A stretch of 64,000 nt of DNA from Alkalinema sp. FACHB-956 (GCF_014697025.1 NZ_JACJRC010000003.1:248001-312000); one strand, 5' to 3'. Numbered from the stretch's first letter, positions 26,902 to 36,529 are shown. Numbers and translations are program-made. The notes: generated by a model not told the origin, from the letters alone.

Positions 26902-27987
26902 TCAAGCTACTAAATCTGGAAAGACCTGCTGCACTGCTGGATGCAGCAACCGATGTTGGTCAACATTCAAGCCCTGCGCTAATGCTGGGTCTTTTTCCAA
27001 GGCAATGCGGCCAAAATCCGCTAACTTTAAAACATAGGGGAGTGTACTATTGTTTAACGCTTGGGTCGCCGTCCAAGGCACTGCCCCCGGCATATTGGGT
27101 ACCCCATAATGGATCACGCCCTCCTCCACATAGGTGGGTTGACTGTGGGAGGTCGTGCGCATCGTTTCAATACATCCCCCCTGATCCACAGCTACATCCA
27201 CCATCACCGATCCCGATCGCATCCGCTGAACCAACCCACGGGAAACCAATTGCGGTGCTCTCCGTCCCGGTACCAACACCGCCCCCACTAATAAATCAGC
27301 AGTGGGAACGATTTCATCGACCTGCTGGCTGTTGCTGTAAACCAAAGCAACCCGGGAGCCAAACAGCGTTTCCAACTCCGCCAACCGATCGACATTCACA
27401 TCCAAAATCGTCACCCTAGCCCCCAAGCCCACAGCCATCTTCGCTGCCTCAGTCCCCACAATCCCCCCACCCAAAATCACCACATGACCCGCTGTAACAC
27501 CCGGCACGCCCCCCAGCAGCACCCCTCGGCCCCCCTGCTGTTTTTCTAGAAACCGTGCCCCAAACTGCACCGCCAACCGTCCCGCAATTACACTCATCGG
27601 CACTAGTAAAGGTAATCGCTGCCCGACAGTGACTGTTTCATAGGCGATCGCACAGGTTCCTGACGCAATTAACCGCTCCGTTAAAGTCCGATCGGCAGCC
27701 AAGTGAAGATAGGTAAACAGAAACTGATCCCGACGCAAAAAGCCATATTCATCCTGCAAAGGTTCCTTGACTTTGACAATCAAATCCTGACTCCAGGCTT
27801 CCGCTGCCGTCTCAACAATTTGGCCCCCCACCTGCGAATAGTCCGAATCAGCAAACCCCGAGCCTACGCCTGCCTGGGTTTCGATCGTCACCTCATGGCC
27901 CCGTTCCACCAACGCACGCACGCTACTGGGACTCAACCCCACTCGAAATTCTTGATCCTTCGTTTCCTTGGGTACGCCGATTTTCAT
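26902..27987 (-). CDS. ald: Alanine dehydrogenase
   Basis: A 361-residue NAD-dependent enzyme interconverting L-alanine and pyruvate plus ammonium in the cytoplasm. Features: N-terminal KIGVPKETKDQEFRVGL; catalytic Lys in VKVKEP and His in LHLAADR; the Rossmann motif VVILGGGIVGTEAAKMA (residues ~168-184); and DVAVDQGG near the end. The frame opens with GTG 27993, but ATG 27987 has a GAGG site five bases upstream and gives the standard length. It can supply nitrogen from alanine or make alanine for cell wall synthesis. Confidence 0.95.
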   Translation of the reverse strand: MKIGVPKETKDQEFRVGLSPSSVRALVERGHEVTIETQAGVGSGFADSDYSQVGGQIVETAAEAWSQDLIVKVKEPLQDEYGFLRRDQFLFTYLHLAADRTLTERLIASGTCAIAYETVTVGQRLPLLVPMSVIAGRLAVQFGARFLEKQQGGRGVLLGGVPGVTAGHVVILGGGIVGTEAAKMAVGLGARVTILDVNVDRLAELETLFGSRVALVYSNSQQVDEIVPTADLLVGAVLVPGRRAPQLVSRGLVQRMRSGSVMVDVAVDQGGCIETMRTTSHSQPTYVEEGVIHYGVPNMPGAVPWTATQALNNSTLPYVLKLADFGRIALEKDPALAQGLNVDQHRLLHPAVQQVFPDLVA

Positions 27988-28818
27988 ACTCACCTCAGTT
28001 CAACATAAATCGATCTCCGATGGAATCACAGCTTCAGCGGAGTTGCAAAAACTGTGGAATGATCCTGCTAGTGCCTTTACTAAACGGTCTTCGCCACACA
28101 TTACGCCAGCTTTAGGCAGTGCCATGAGGAAAAATGGATCTGGGGTTTGGGGCACCCGCACCCTTCTCTAGCCGAGCCCAGATAAAAATATTGCATGACT
28201 TAGGAATACACAGATGTTTGATTTATACCGAAGAGACACAATAGACAATTTCTTTACTACGGAACATTTGTCAAGTCTTTTCCACACAGTTTGTGGAAAT
28301 TTAATCTGAGATTCGTTTGTTATACTTCTTTAGATAGATTCTTTACCACCCATTACATCGCAGCAATCGTTAGATTTCCTGAGCTTTGCCTCGTTTTTTG
28401 GCAGGACAGTGCTGATTCAACGATAGAAGCACGATCGAAGAAAGCTTGAAATTCAACCATAGATCAAACTCACCCAGGATTGATCTTTAAACCTGATAGC
28501 GACGGATAGAATCTCGTTGTCTGGAACTCAAGAAATCCAAGCGATTTAATCTCTAGCTGGGATGAGCTGCCTTTTTGGGGGATTGCTACAGAAGACTACA
28601 ATACAAGCTTGTCAAAACAAAGGTTCTATCCATATCCCCGAGGCTACCATTGATGAAAGTCTATCATCAATCCATCTTTGCCCACTAATTTTCTACTCAG
28701 CCTTCTAGATCAATATTTGATAAATTTTGGATTTCAATAGGCTATGTGCAAACAGATTCATCAGAATAGAAATACGAAAACTAGTTGGATCGTTATTCTA
28801 TTTACCTGTTAACAGCAC
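27988..28818. other. Gene-free stretch between ald and the glycosyltransferase
   Basis: About 830 bp, mostly AT-rich. Only chance-length frames occur, with no hairpin-plus-T-run and no recognisable RNA. It must contain the divergent promoters of ald and the glycosyltransferase. A small inverted repeat TCCACACAGTTTGTGGAA (28279-28296) is the only structure noticed. Confidence 0.4.
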
Positions 28819-29823
28819 ATGAATTCACATAATCAGCCTCGTGTTTCTATTGGAATCCCTGTTTACAATGGCGAACGCTATTTGGCACTTGCATTGGATT
28901 CAATATTGGCACAAACATTACCTGATTTTGAAATTATTATTTCTGATAATGCCTCAACCGATAGCACGCAAATGATTTGTGAGCGTTATGCCGATCAAGA
29001 TTCTCGCATTCGCTATTATCGTGCCCCAGAAAATCGGGGTCCCGGTTGGAATTTGCAGCGAGTTGCCGAATTAGCAACAGGTGAATATTTTAAATGGCAA
29101 GCCCACGATGACTTATTAGACCCTAATTTTTTAGAGAAATGTGTTGAGGTGCTCGATCGGGATCCCAGTGTAGTCCTGTGCCACTGCTATACATCCCATG
29201 TGGATGATCAGGGCAGCGTTTATAGCGTAAACACAACCCCTTGTCACACTGACTCCCACTGTCCTAGTGAACGATTTCGGGCTTGGATGAAAATCAAGCA
29301 AGACTATGTGGGTTGTGAGATTTTTGGCGTCATTCGCAAACAGGTTTTGGATGCCGCTCCTCCGCTGGGATGCTATGCCCACGCAGATGTGATTTTCGTG
29401 GGTCTTTTAAGCCAATTTGGTCGATTCTACCGTATTCCAGAACCCCTATTCATGTTTCGCATTCACGCAGAACAATCCATGCAAACAATTCGGGATCATC
29501 AGCGTCGTAGGCGGTTCAAATTACCTTTCCGAGGCCCCTTACCTGCAACAGAATGGTGGGATCCTAGCAAAAAAGGTCAGCCCGATTTGCCAACCTGGCG
29601 TCTATATGGATTGTACGGTCGGTTCTTCGCTAAGCACCCCATGCAATTGCGCGATCGCCTACTCTGTTACCTCGCCCTGCTGGAACGACTGATTCTTAGT
29701 AAAGACCTTCTACGGCTAGGGATTGATATTCTACTGGCTGTAGAAACAATGCTAACTCCCACACCCAGCAGCAGAACACACCGCTCAACTGAAAAAAAAA
29801 CAGAACCCGCAAAAATGCTATGA
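28819..29823 (+). CDS. Glycosyltransferase family 2
   Basis: A 334-residue GT-A fold enzyme. Motifs: VSIGIPVYNGERYL near the N-terminus, IIISDNASTDSTQ (nucleotide-sugar binding), YRAPENRGPGWNLQR, and WQAHDDLLDPNFLEKC, where HDD takes the DXD role. The C-terminal third is basic and amphipathic without strong transmembrane helices. It transfers a sugar from a nucleotide donor to an unknown acceptor, probably in polysaccharide or lipid glycan synthesis. It stands alone with long spacers on both sides. Confidence 0.9.
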   Translation: MNSHNQPRVSIGIPVYNGERYLALALDSILAQTLPDFEIIISDNASTDSTQMICERYADQDSRIRYYRAPENRGPGWNLQRVAELATGEYFKWQAHDDLLDPNFLEKCVEVLDRDPSVVLCHCYTSHVDDQGSVYSVNTTPCHTDSHCPSERFRAWMKIKQDYVGCEIFGVIRKQVLDAAPPLGCYAHADVIFVGLLSQFGRFYRIPEPLFMFRIHAEQSMQTIRDHQRRRRFKLPFRGPLPATEWWDPSKKGQPDLPTWRLYGLYGRFFAKHPMQLRDRLLCYLALLERLILSKDLLRLGIDILLAVETMLTPTPSSRTHRSTEKKTEPAKML

Positions 29824-29878
29824 CCTGTTACACCAGCGATGGCAGCCTAGACTACAATAAAGAAGTTCAGTAAAAATT

Positions 29879-29934
29879 TGTTACATTTTACTTGTAACAC
29901 TTTACTGGTTCACTTGTGACGCTTTACTTGTAAG
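29879..29934 (+). promoter_or_regulatory. Repeated TTTACTTGTAA motifs upstream of the Hlip gene
   Basis: A perfect inverted repeat TGTTACA/TGTAACA (29879-29885 and 29893-29899) overlaps the first of several related copies: TTTTACTTGTAAC, CTTTACTGGTTC, CACTTGTGAC and CTTTACTTGTAAG. It lies 120-180 bp before the Hlip start. The first half-site GTTACATT matches one half of the RpaB-binding HLR1 element known for high-light genes, but the second half is not in register. A regulatory role is inferred. Confidence 0.4.
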
Positions 29935-30055
29935 GTTGTGCCAGGTAGCTCTGAATTCAAGCCCCCGAGGTATTTACCATTCCAAGTATTTTTATCTAGG
30001 TTCTTCGATCGAGAACTGACGAGTCTAGGCAAAGACAAGCAGCGAGGTTTGGAAT

Positions 30056-30232
30056 ATGGCACAAACACAACCCACCACCGTTCCCAAATTGGAAGATCCT
30101 AAGATTGGCTTCAACACCTATGCAGAAAGACTGAATGGTCGTGCCGCTATGCTGGGTTTCATCATTGCTCTTGCGATCGAGGTTCTCACTGGGCAAGGTG
30201 CATTGACTTGGTTAGGGTTAATTTCTCCCTAA
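30056..30232 (+). CDS. High-light-inducible protein (Hlip / Scp, CAB-like)
   Basis: A 58-residue single-helix chlorophyll-binding protein. After a short polar N-terminus (KLEDPKIGFNTYAE), the chlorophyll a/b-binding motif AERLNGRAAMLGFIIALAIE forms the thylakoid helix; ExxxGRxAM supplies the pigment ligands. The end TWLGLISP is typical. These proteins bind chlorophyll and carotenoid, dissipate energy, and protect chlorophyll and photosystem II assembly intermediates under high light. The upstream site is AGCGAGGTTTGGAAT before the ATG. It is followed by a strong terminator, so it is probably monocistronic. Confidence 0.95.
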   Translation: MAQTQPTTVPKLEDPKIGFNTYAERLNGRAAMLGFIIALAIEVLTGQGALTWLGLISP

Positions 30233-30265
30233 AATTTCCCTGGTTTATTAAGAAAGTTTTGGAAT

Positions 30266-30300
30266 GGGTAATTAGTGATGACCACTAATACCCTTTTTTT
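30266..30300 (+). terminator. Intrinsic terminator after the Hlip gene
   Basis: GGGT(A)ATTAGTG pairs with CACTAATACCC with a single bulged A (11 bp, 5-base loop), followed by seven T residues. Confidence 0.92.
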
Positions 30301-30342
30301 ATGGTTGGGGCTGGGGTGGTCTCCGAAGTTCCGCTGAAATTT

Positions 30343-30402
30343 GGGATGGGCAAGACTGGCATGGGCAAGACTGGCATGGGTAAAACTGGCATGGGCAAAA
30401 TA
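30343..30402 (+). repeat. 15-bp tandem repeat, four copies
   Basis: GGCATGGGCAAGACT and close variants occur four times in a row between the Hlip terminator and the next gene. If translated in the downstream frame they read GMGKT repeats, but they lie before the preferred start. Confidence 0.9.
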
Positions 30403-30408
30403 ATAACC

Positions 30409-30645
30409 ATGATTCCCTTCGGACGACGATCGATTTATCGTCAAGATCCCCTGATGGGTTGGCTGCTCACAGGGGGCGCAATCAATGTCGTGTTGGGTAG
30501 CTGGGCAGACCATTCCACATTAGTCCTACTGGGCCTAGTGACAGTTGGGATGGGACTCTCACTTCGGTGGATCTCCTTCTATTTAAGACATCCTCGCTAC
30601 AACTCACCTGATCAGGCATCCCCCCATGAGTCGCTGACTCCCTAA
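30409..30645 (+). CDS. Small two-helix membrane protein, unknown
   Basis: A 78-residue protein from ATG 30409 with a basic N-terminus (FGRRSIYRQDP), then two hydrophobic segments (LMGWLLTGGAINVVLGSW and TLVLLGLVTVGMGLSL) and a basic end. The same frame is open back to an ATG at 30301, which would add 36 residues containing four GMGKT repeats. That ATG touches the terminator T-run of the Hlip gene, so the shorter form is preferred. No strong ribosome binding site is visible for either. Function is unknown. Confidence 0.6.
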   Translation: MIPFGRRSIYRQDPLMGWLLTGGAINVVLGSWADHSTLVLLGLVTVGMGLSLRWISFYLRHPRYNSPDQASPHESLTP

Positions 30646-31323
30646 CCTACTAGCCCACTGCATCATTCCCAGCCCCAGTCTTTTGGAGCTATCTTTTTAC
30701 AGCCATCTTTTTGCAGCCATCTTTTGAGTCATCGCGCCTTCCCTACGCCTCATCTCTATTACCCTTCTAGCACCCTTAAGGTTTTCTTCACGATAAGCCC
30801 GTATTTTCTTCATTGATTGAATCAATCGATAGCCGTGAAATTGCGGATGTCTGTTGCGTTTCAGCAGATATGAATGTGATCGGGTTCTGGAAAATTGCTG
30901 TGTAGGTTTGATTAGTGCACAGGGTAACCTAGCTATATCCCCCAAGTGCAAATGTCGTGAAAGCACGATCTCAATTTTCACCGGCAATCCCAGGTTGCCT
31001 GCAATCCCAGGTTGCCCGTAATCCCAGTGCTTCGTTGCCTTCTCCCCTGCTCATCGTGCATCTCATTCATCGACGGTTTCCATCTACTGTTCTAGTGCAT
31101 CTCTTCATTGGTTCCCAAACTATGGAACTCATTGAGGAGACGCCCCCCCCTAATAGATTCATTCCGTCTCAGTCCGATCGTATTCCACCCAAGATCTGTC
31201 CTATCGACTTCAGGAGATCCATCCCAGGGCTGCCCTCGCCTGTTTGTGATGCGCGATCGCCAGAATCATGAATAAAGAGCTTCTCAAGCATCCTTAATTT
31301 CTCTTGAACTACCCATCTAGGCC
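30646..31323. other. Gene-free stretch upstream of the aminotransferase gene
   Basis: About 680 bp with only short unrelated open frames. It contains small direct repeats (TTTTACAGCCATC/TTTTGCAGCCATC near 30695-30725; CAATCCCAGGTTGCC twice near 30985-31015). I see no RNA gene. Confidence 0.45.
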
Positions 31324-32517
31324 ATGGCTATGCAAAGTGTTTCCGTAGCAGTTCCCTTTGTGGATCTTTCTCCTCAACATCAGCCGCTACAGGCAGAACT
31401 AGCCCAGGCAGTTCAAACAGTCATGCAGCGAGGTGACTACGTCTTGGGTCAAGCCGTTGCTGAGTTTGAAGCTGCATTTGCCCGTGCCTGTGGGGTCGCC
31501 CATGGTGTCGGTGTGGCATCTGGCACCGATGCGATCGCCCTAGGGTTGCAAGCCTGTGGCATTGGCCCAGGGGATGAGGTGATTCTCCCGGCCAATACCT
31601 TTGTTGCGACCTTGATTGGAGTGATGCGCACGGGAGCCAAGCCCATCTTGGTAGACTGTGATCCACAGACGGCTTTGATGGATCTGATTGCCGCAGAAAA
31701 TGCCATTACCCCCAATACAAGGGCGATCGTACCCGTTCATCTCTACGGTCAAATGGTCTCGCCGACCTTACTGCTGGATCTAGCCAATACCTACGACTTA
31801 CTAATTTTTGAAGATGCCGCCCAGGCTCACCTCGCAGAGCGGGAAGGCTATCGGGCGGGGTCGGTCGGTCGCGCTGCCGCCTTCAGTTTCTATCCCAGCA
31901 AAAACCTTGGAGCCATGGGAGATGGCGGCATGGTGGTGACTAAAGATGAAAAGGTGGCACAAACCCTACGATCGCTACGGAACTATGGCGCACCTCGGAA
32001 ATATTTCCATACCGAGATGGGCATCAATAGTCGTCTAGATAGTATGCAAGCAGCTGTGCTGCAAGTGAAGCTACCCCATTTAGCAGGTTGGAACCGCGAT
32101 CGGGTCAGCATTGCTGAAGCCTACAATCTCCGCCTCAAACCCTTAGCCTCCTTGGGAATTTTGCCTCTCCATAACCATGCAGGACGGGGCCACGTCTATC
32201 ACCTCTATGTTGTGCGGTTGCTCTCGGAACAATCTGGCGTCCGGGAGCCTGCCTCCGTTCCCCGCGAATTCCTCCAGGAAATACTCGATCGCCAGGGGAT
32301 TCAAACCGGAATCCACTATCCCCTTCCCTGTCATTTACAACCGGCCTTCAAGGCTTTGGGGTACCGTCCGGGGGATTTTCCAGTGGCAGAGAGACTGTCG
32401 GAGGAAATTTTGTCCCTACCGATGTACCCTGGTTTAACAGAAATGCAAGTCGATTTAGTGGTGAATACCTTGGCTTCAGCCCTGGAGCTCGAACCGGAAA
32501 TGCGGATTTCAGCTTAG
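31324..32517 (+). CDS. DegT/DnrJ/EryC1/StrS family aminotransferase
   Basis: A 397-residue PLP-dependent enzyme acting on nucleotide-linked keto-sugars. Features: VPFVDLSPQH at the N-terminus; GVGVASGTDAIALGL (PLP phosphate contact); EVILPANTFVAT; HLYGQM; FEDAAQAH (Asp contacting the PLP ring N); and the PLP lysine in FYPSKNLGAMGDGG. The C-terminal part carries the substrate-loop HIYHLYVVR-type segment (GHVYHLYVVR). It makes amino sugars for surface polysaccharide or glycoconjugates. The glycosyltransferase at 28.8 kb and cyanoexosortase at 32.7 kb nearby are consistent with envelope work, but they are not one operon. Confidence 0.93.
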   Translation: MAMQSVSVAVPFVDLSPQHQPLQAELAQAVQTVMQRGDYVLGQAVAEFEAAFARACGVAHGVGVASGTDAIALGLQACGIGPGDEVILPANTFVATLIGVMRTGAKPILVDCDPQTALMDLIAAENAITPNTRAIVPVHLYGQMVSPTLLLDLANTYDLLIFEDAAQAHLAEREGYRAGSVGRAAAFSFYPSKNLGAMGDGGMVVTKDEKVAQTLRSLRNYGAPRKYFHTEMGINSRLDSMQAAVLQVKLPHLAGWNRDRVSIAEAYNLRLKPLASLGILPLHNHAGRGHVYHLYVVRLLSEQSGVREPASVPREFLQEILDRQGIQTGIHYPLPCHLQPAFKALGYRPGDFPVAERLSEEILSLPMYPGLTEMQVDLVVNTLASALELEPEMRISA

Positions 32518-32680
32518 ACAGCGATCGCAGGACTGCCCACTCAAGCCCCGCAATGGGCAGAATGATAGGCTAGGGTACGATCGGGGATGACTAGTGTAGA
32601 AAGCATGGATTAGTTCAATGGGGTCCTTCCAGACTTCATGACAGCGCAATCACCAATCGCAATCACCAATCGTAATTACC

Positions 32681-33613
32681 ATGGGAACCGCTAGCCTATC
32701 AAAATCCAATGCCCCAGCTTGGGTGAATGGCGTACTGCTGGGCACCATGTCCTTGTTGTATACACCATTGTTGCTGCACTGGTACCAAGGCTGGCTGAAC
32801 AAAAGTATTAGTATCGAGCACGAATACTTTAGTCATGGGCTGATTGGCATTCCCTTTGCTGTTTATATTGCTTGGACGCTGCGTCACAAATGGTCGAAGT
32901 TACCGGATGCTAGTGCGTGGGAGCAAGCGATCGGGTTGGGATGCGCAGGGGCAACAGGTAGCCTCTATCTGACTGGGTTACCAGATTTTGTGAATCTGTC
33001 CTTGCCGTTGATGCTAGCGAGTATCATCCTTTGTTTAAAAGGCTGGGCAGGTCTAAGGTTACAGGGATTTCCCTTGGTGCTGATTGCCTTGGCAACGCCC
33101 AATGAATTGCCCTACCTCATCACGCCCTATACCTTGCCATTACAGAGTTTTATTGCAAGCTGTGCAGGACTCCTGCTCCAGCTATTTGGCATGAACGTTA
33201 CCGTTGATAGCATTAATCTATTTGTGAACGGCAAACAGGTTGAAGTTGCGCCCTACTGTGCTGGACTAAAAATGCTATTTACCAGTTTGTATGTTGCATT
33301 AATGCTGTTGTATTGGACGGGCACGATCGCGCGTCGTTGGGCAGTTGTCAGTTTACTGGCCAGCGCCGTTGCCCTCAGCATCACAGCCAACATTATTCGG
33401 AATACAATGCTGACCTTTTTCCATGGGACGGGTCAGGATGGCTTGTTTGAGTGGCTCCATGATAGCTGGGGAGGCGATCTCTATTCCGCTGGATTGTTGG
33501 GACTGTTAGTCCTGATCAGCCAAAAGTTGGCAGACATCCTCGACCAGCAGTCCAATTCCAAGCGCAGCGGAACTGTAACCTTAAACAATGGAACTGTTAA
33601 TAACGACCATTAG
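32681..33613 (+). CDS. crtB: Cyanoexosortase B (exosortase family transpeptidase)
   Basis: A 310-residue membrane protein with about eight helices. Exosortase active-site residues are in order: Cys in VAPYCAGLKMLFTS (residues ~190-203), Arg in ANIIRNTMLTFFHG (~243), and His in HDSWGGD (~264). The stretch IEHEYFSHGLIGIPFAVYI fits the cyanoexosortase B subgroup. Exosortases cleave PEP-CTERM-type sorting tails and are usually linked to exopolysaccharide loci. The symbol crtB here means cyanoexosortase B, not phytoene synthase. The usual system-associated partner gene is not next to it. Its last 4 bp overlap the convergent Ap4A phosphorylase gene. Confidence 0.88.
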   Translation: MGTASLSKSNAPAWVNGVLLGTMSLLYTPLLLHWYQGWLNKSISIEHEYFSHGLIGIPFAVYIAWTLRHKWSKLPDASAWEQAIGLGCAGATGSLYLTGLPDFVNLSLPLMLASIILCLKGWAGLRLQGFPLVLIALATPNELPYLITPYTLPLQSFIASCAGLLLQLFGMNVTVDSINLFVNGKQVEVAPYCAGLKMLFTSLYVALMLLYWTGTIARRWAVVSLLASAVALSITANIIRNTMLTFFHGTGQDGLFEWLHDSWGGDLYSAGLLGLLVLISQKLADILDQQSNSKRSGTVTLNNGTVNNDH

Positions 33614-34554
33614 GCAGCATACCCAACAGCGGTTAACAGCGTGAGGGGCGTTACAGTTTTGAGGTGCTGAAGTTGCTCAGGATTGCGTACTAACAACGCG
33701 CCTGCAAAACCCAATGAATTGACAGCAATTCCTTCAAAACTATCCTGTGATCGGGGGATTAGCATCATCCAATGGCGGGTCAGTAGAAGGTTATAGGCTC
33801 TAGGCAATAAATGGTGACCATCATGACTGCTAGCAGCTTCGCGAGCAGATCCGCCCATTGCGTTCAGACATCGTAGGTAACCCTCTAAATAAATTTGAGA
33901 CATCACCTCGGAGGAGTTAAAAGAATCAAATTTTGCAATGTAATGAATAAAAGGCAGGGTGGAAACCGTAACCATTCCATCGATCGCCTGAGCCGCTTCG
34001 ATCGCTGAGGCGATCGGTAAACCGGGGCCATTCTCGAGCATTCGTGACGGCACCCACTGCAAGTGTTTATGGCGTTGGCTGGCACCTGCCAATGCGCCAC
34101 CATTGTAAAAAATTAATCCATCCAATTCCGCCAAAACCTGACTGGCCGCAGCAAAATCTGGCAAGGTCAAGGCAGCATCTTGCTCCTCAAATTCCCGGGT
34201 AATCAGCAAGATGTGGTGATCCACGACATTAAATTTATTCAGTAAACAAACATGGGTCGAGGATAGATCCGCCACATAGAGTTCTGGCTCGTAGGGCAAA
34301 AACGGATTAAACGCCACCCCCGATCGCGCAGTTTTGCGATCCTGCTCTTTTTTGGCGGCGGTCTTGCGATCGAGGTTGGCTAAAACTCGGACGAGAAAAG
34401 GAATGCCCGCCTGATTGACAATCTCATAGGTGGTTGCGATCGATTCCAGTGCTCCAGAAGCTAAGGCCGATTGACTACGATCGACAATGCGTTGCCAGAG
34501 GGTACCCGGTTCATAGACTGGATAGGTTGGATTCACAAGTATAGAAGGATTCAT
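33610..34554 (-). CDS. Ap4A phosphorylase / ATP adenylyltransferase family protein
   Basis: A 314-residue HIT-superfamily enzyme that splits diadenosine tetraphosphate with phosphate into ATP and ADP (APA1/2 family). Motifs: FNPFLPYEPELYV, THVCLLNKFNVVDHHILLIT, and the HIT-like active site GASQRHKHLQWVP, where the His between lysine and leucine is the nucleophile position. The C-terminal domain includes SHDGHHLLPRAYNLLLTRHW. The frame opens at a TTG (34560), but ATG 34554 is the natural start. It clears alarmone-like dinucleotides. Full length. Confidence 0.93.
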   Translation of the reverse strand: MNPSILVNPTYPVYEPGTLWQRIVDRSQSALASGALESIATTYEIVNQAGIPFLVRVLANLDRKTAAKKEQDRKTARSGVAFNPFLPYEPELYVADLSSTHVCLLNKFNVVDHHILLITREFEEQDAALTLPDFAAASQVLAELDGLIFYNGGALAGASQRHKHLQWVPSRMLENGPGLPIASAIEAAQAIDGMVTVSTLPFIHYIAKFDSFNSSEVMSQIYLEGYLRCLNAMGGSAREAASSHDGHHLLPRAYNLLLTRHWMMLIPRSQDSFEGIAVNSLGFAGALLVRNPEQLQHLKTVTPLTLLTAVGYAA

Positions 34555-34608
34555 AATCAATCAAGATACAATAGCTGCCCCCAATTCTGGGGTTTACGAG
34601 GCAGAGAA

Positions 34609-34637
34609 AAGGGTGCCAACTTGATGTCAGCACCCTT
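34609..34637 (-). terminator. Intrinsic terminator of the sigma factor gene
   Basis: On the minus strand AAGGGTGC pairs with GCACCCTT and continues with TTTTCTCTG. It lies 90 bp past the sigma factor stop and before the Ap4A phosphorylase start. Confidence 0.85.
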
Positions 34638-34726
34638 GCCATAGGACGTTAAACTTAGCACTCACACAACAATTCAGCGCTGATACAAAAACTTAGCACT
34701 CCTAGACGGATTGGAAGAGACAGAAT

Positions 34727-35686
34727 CTAGCTAGCCAGATAGCCTGCAATGCGTCCTTTCCGCTTCCGGAGCTTACTCAAGGCTTCTCGCTCAATCTGCC
34801 GCACCCGCTCCCGACTGATATTTAAGCGATCGCCAATTTTTGACAGGGTCATCGACTGGCCATCCGTCAGTCCAAACCGCAGGGTCAGCACTTCACGCTG
34901 CTGGGGCGTGAGATCCGCCAGCATACACTCAATATCTTGCCGGAGGGAGTTTTGGGCCGCAAAGTCTTCTGGGAGTAAGCCTTGATCCTCAAGGAGTTCG
35001 CCCAACTCAGTATCTTGGTTATCACCAACACGCAAGTCTAAGGACAGCGGAGTCCGGGCATGGAGCAGGTATTCACGGACTTGTTGCTGGGGCAAATCCA
35101 AGGCTTGGGCCAGTTCCAAGGGAGTCGCTGCACGCCCTAACTGTTGGCAAAGTTCCCGCTGGGTTTTCTTAATCTTGTTGAGCTTTTCAGTGATGTGAAT
35201 GGGTAGGCGAATCGATCGACTTTTTTCAGCGATCGCGCGGGTAATCGCCTGTCGAATCCACCAGTAAGCATAGGTACTAAAACGATAGCCTTTACTGGGA
35301 TCGAACTTTTCTACCCCGCGCTGCATGCCGATCGTGCCTTCCTGGATCAGATCCATCAGATCCACATTGCGCTTCTGGTACTTCTTGGCCACGGACACCA
35401 CCAGCCGCAAATTAGCCTCCACCATGCGTCGTTTCGCCAGTTCGCCATCGGCTAAAACTTGATCTAACTCAGGCTCAGAAATTCCAGCGGCATCAGCCCA
35501 CTCCGATGGACTAGGGGGATGGCCCAATCGATCTTCTAAGCGCTTCAGCACGTCATTCAAGTCTGCAAGCTGACGGACTTGCTTACCATAGACAATTTCT
35601 TGTTCGTGAGTTAGCAAAGGCACCCGACCAATCTCTCGCAGGTACCAACGAATTGAATCAGTTTTAGATGAGTCCAACTTCATCAT
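34727..35686 (-). CDS. Group 2 RNA polymerase sigma factor (sigma-70 family)
   Basis: A 319-residue primary-like but non-essential sigma factor. Region 1.2 ([20 protein letters not shown]) is at the start with no region 1.1. Region 2 has [36 protein letters not shown] and the -10-reading segment [16 protein letters not shown]. Region 3 follows ([14 protein letters not shown]). Region 4.2 ends with [25 protein letters not shown]. Cyanobacteria carry several such factors (SigB-E) for light, nutrient and circadian responses; which one this is cannot be told by eye. Two adjacent ATGs start the gene. Confidence 0.95.
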   Translation of the reverse strand: MMKLDSSKTDSIRWYLREIGRVPLLTHEQEIVYGKQVRQLADLNDVLKRLEDRLGHPPSPSEWADAAGISEPELDQVLADGELAKRRMVEANLRLVVSVAKKYQKRNVDLMDLIQEGTIGMQRGVEKFDPSKGYRFSTYAYWWIRQAITRAIAEKSRSIRLPIHITEKLNKIKKTQRELCQQLGRAATPLELAQALDLPQQQVREYLLHARTPLSLDLRVGDNQDTELGELLEDQGLLPEDFAAQNSLRQDIECMLADLTPQQREVLTLRFGLTDGQSMTLSKIGDRLNISRERVRQIEREALSKLRKRKGRIAGYLAS

Positions 35687-36529
35687 GGGCTAATGTTCCG
35701 GGGGAAGAGCAAAGCAGAAATTGTAAAACTAGTTAACTTCTAGTACAGTCTGTTCTGAGCAAGAGATTCCGAGGAAGAGGTTCCGAGCAGTACGCTCCAA
35801 GCAGAATTCATGGATTGGGCCAGTCCGATCGACCTAGGGAAACGTTGCCCGTTCAGGAGCCAGATCGTCTGAATCTGGTCATTGGGCAAACGCTTAAGCC
35901 TAATTCAACCGATTGAATATCCCCTTGAATATCCATTCACAACCTTCCAACTCTTCAAACAGCTAGAGTAGAAAACCTGAAACACCACTCAGAAAGAGAA
36001 CTAGAATGCGCAAACCAACTAGAATGTGCGAACCAAAACACGGGAATTCAAGGTGCGACCTAATAATGTAAGAAAAGTGTTCCTTGGCAAGCGCCTACCC
36101 GATAGGGATAACCACTGTAACCAGGGATCAAGCTTTACACACTAGAAACAAGAATACAAAAGGAGCCTAGACAAACTTTCAAATATGAAAACAGTAGATA
36201 AGTGAGATCAAGAAACTTGTCAGCTTAGGAAGCATGTATAACGAAAAACAAAATATTTAAATCTACTTGAAACTTCTAATAATCTTTAGAGTACCAACTT
36301 TAATCGATCAAAACTGCATTCCGCAGTACAAAATAACAGACTGTTTATTCTTTAACTATATTCTATTCCTCGATCGCCTCCTTCTGTCAACTTCAGTCCA
36401 TCATCTAACTGGTGATCCAGATAACGAGCAAGTTACTTTGCTGCTGACCTGATCGCGCAGGATGGACTCGGCTCCAAAGCGAGCGAGCATTCGGTCGCTT
36501 AATTCGCATCCGAATTCGCATCCGCTTGC
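35687..36529. other. Gene-free stretch upstream of the sigma factor gene
   Basis: About 840 bp, mostly AT-rich, with direct repeats AACCAACTAGAATG/AACCAAAACACG near 36010 and GAATTCGCATCC repeats near 36500. It probably provides a long leader or promoter region for the sigma factor gene. No RNA gene or real open frame is recognised. Confidence 0.4.

Noticed and set aside
30957-31271. 104-codon frame before the aminotransferase gene
   Set aside because: No ribosome binding site, composition unlike its neighbours, and no recognisable domain.
32533-32560. CTGCCCA/TGGGCAG hairpin after the aminotransferase gene as a terminator
   Set aside because: Stem of only 7 bp with a long loop and no T-run after it.
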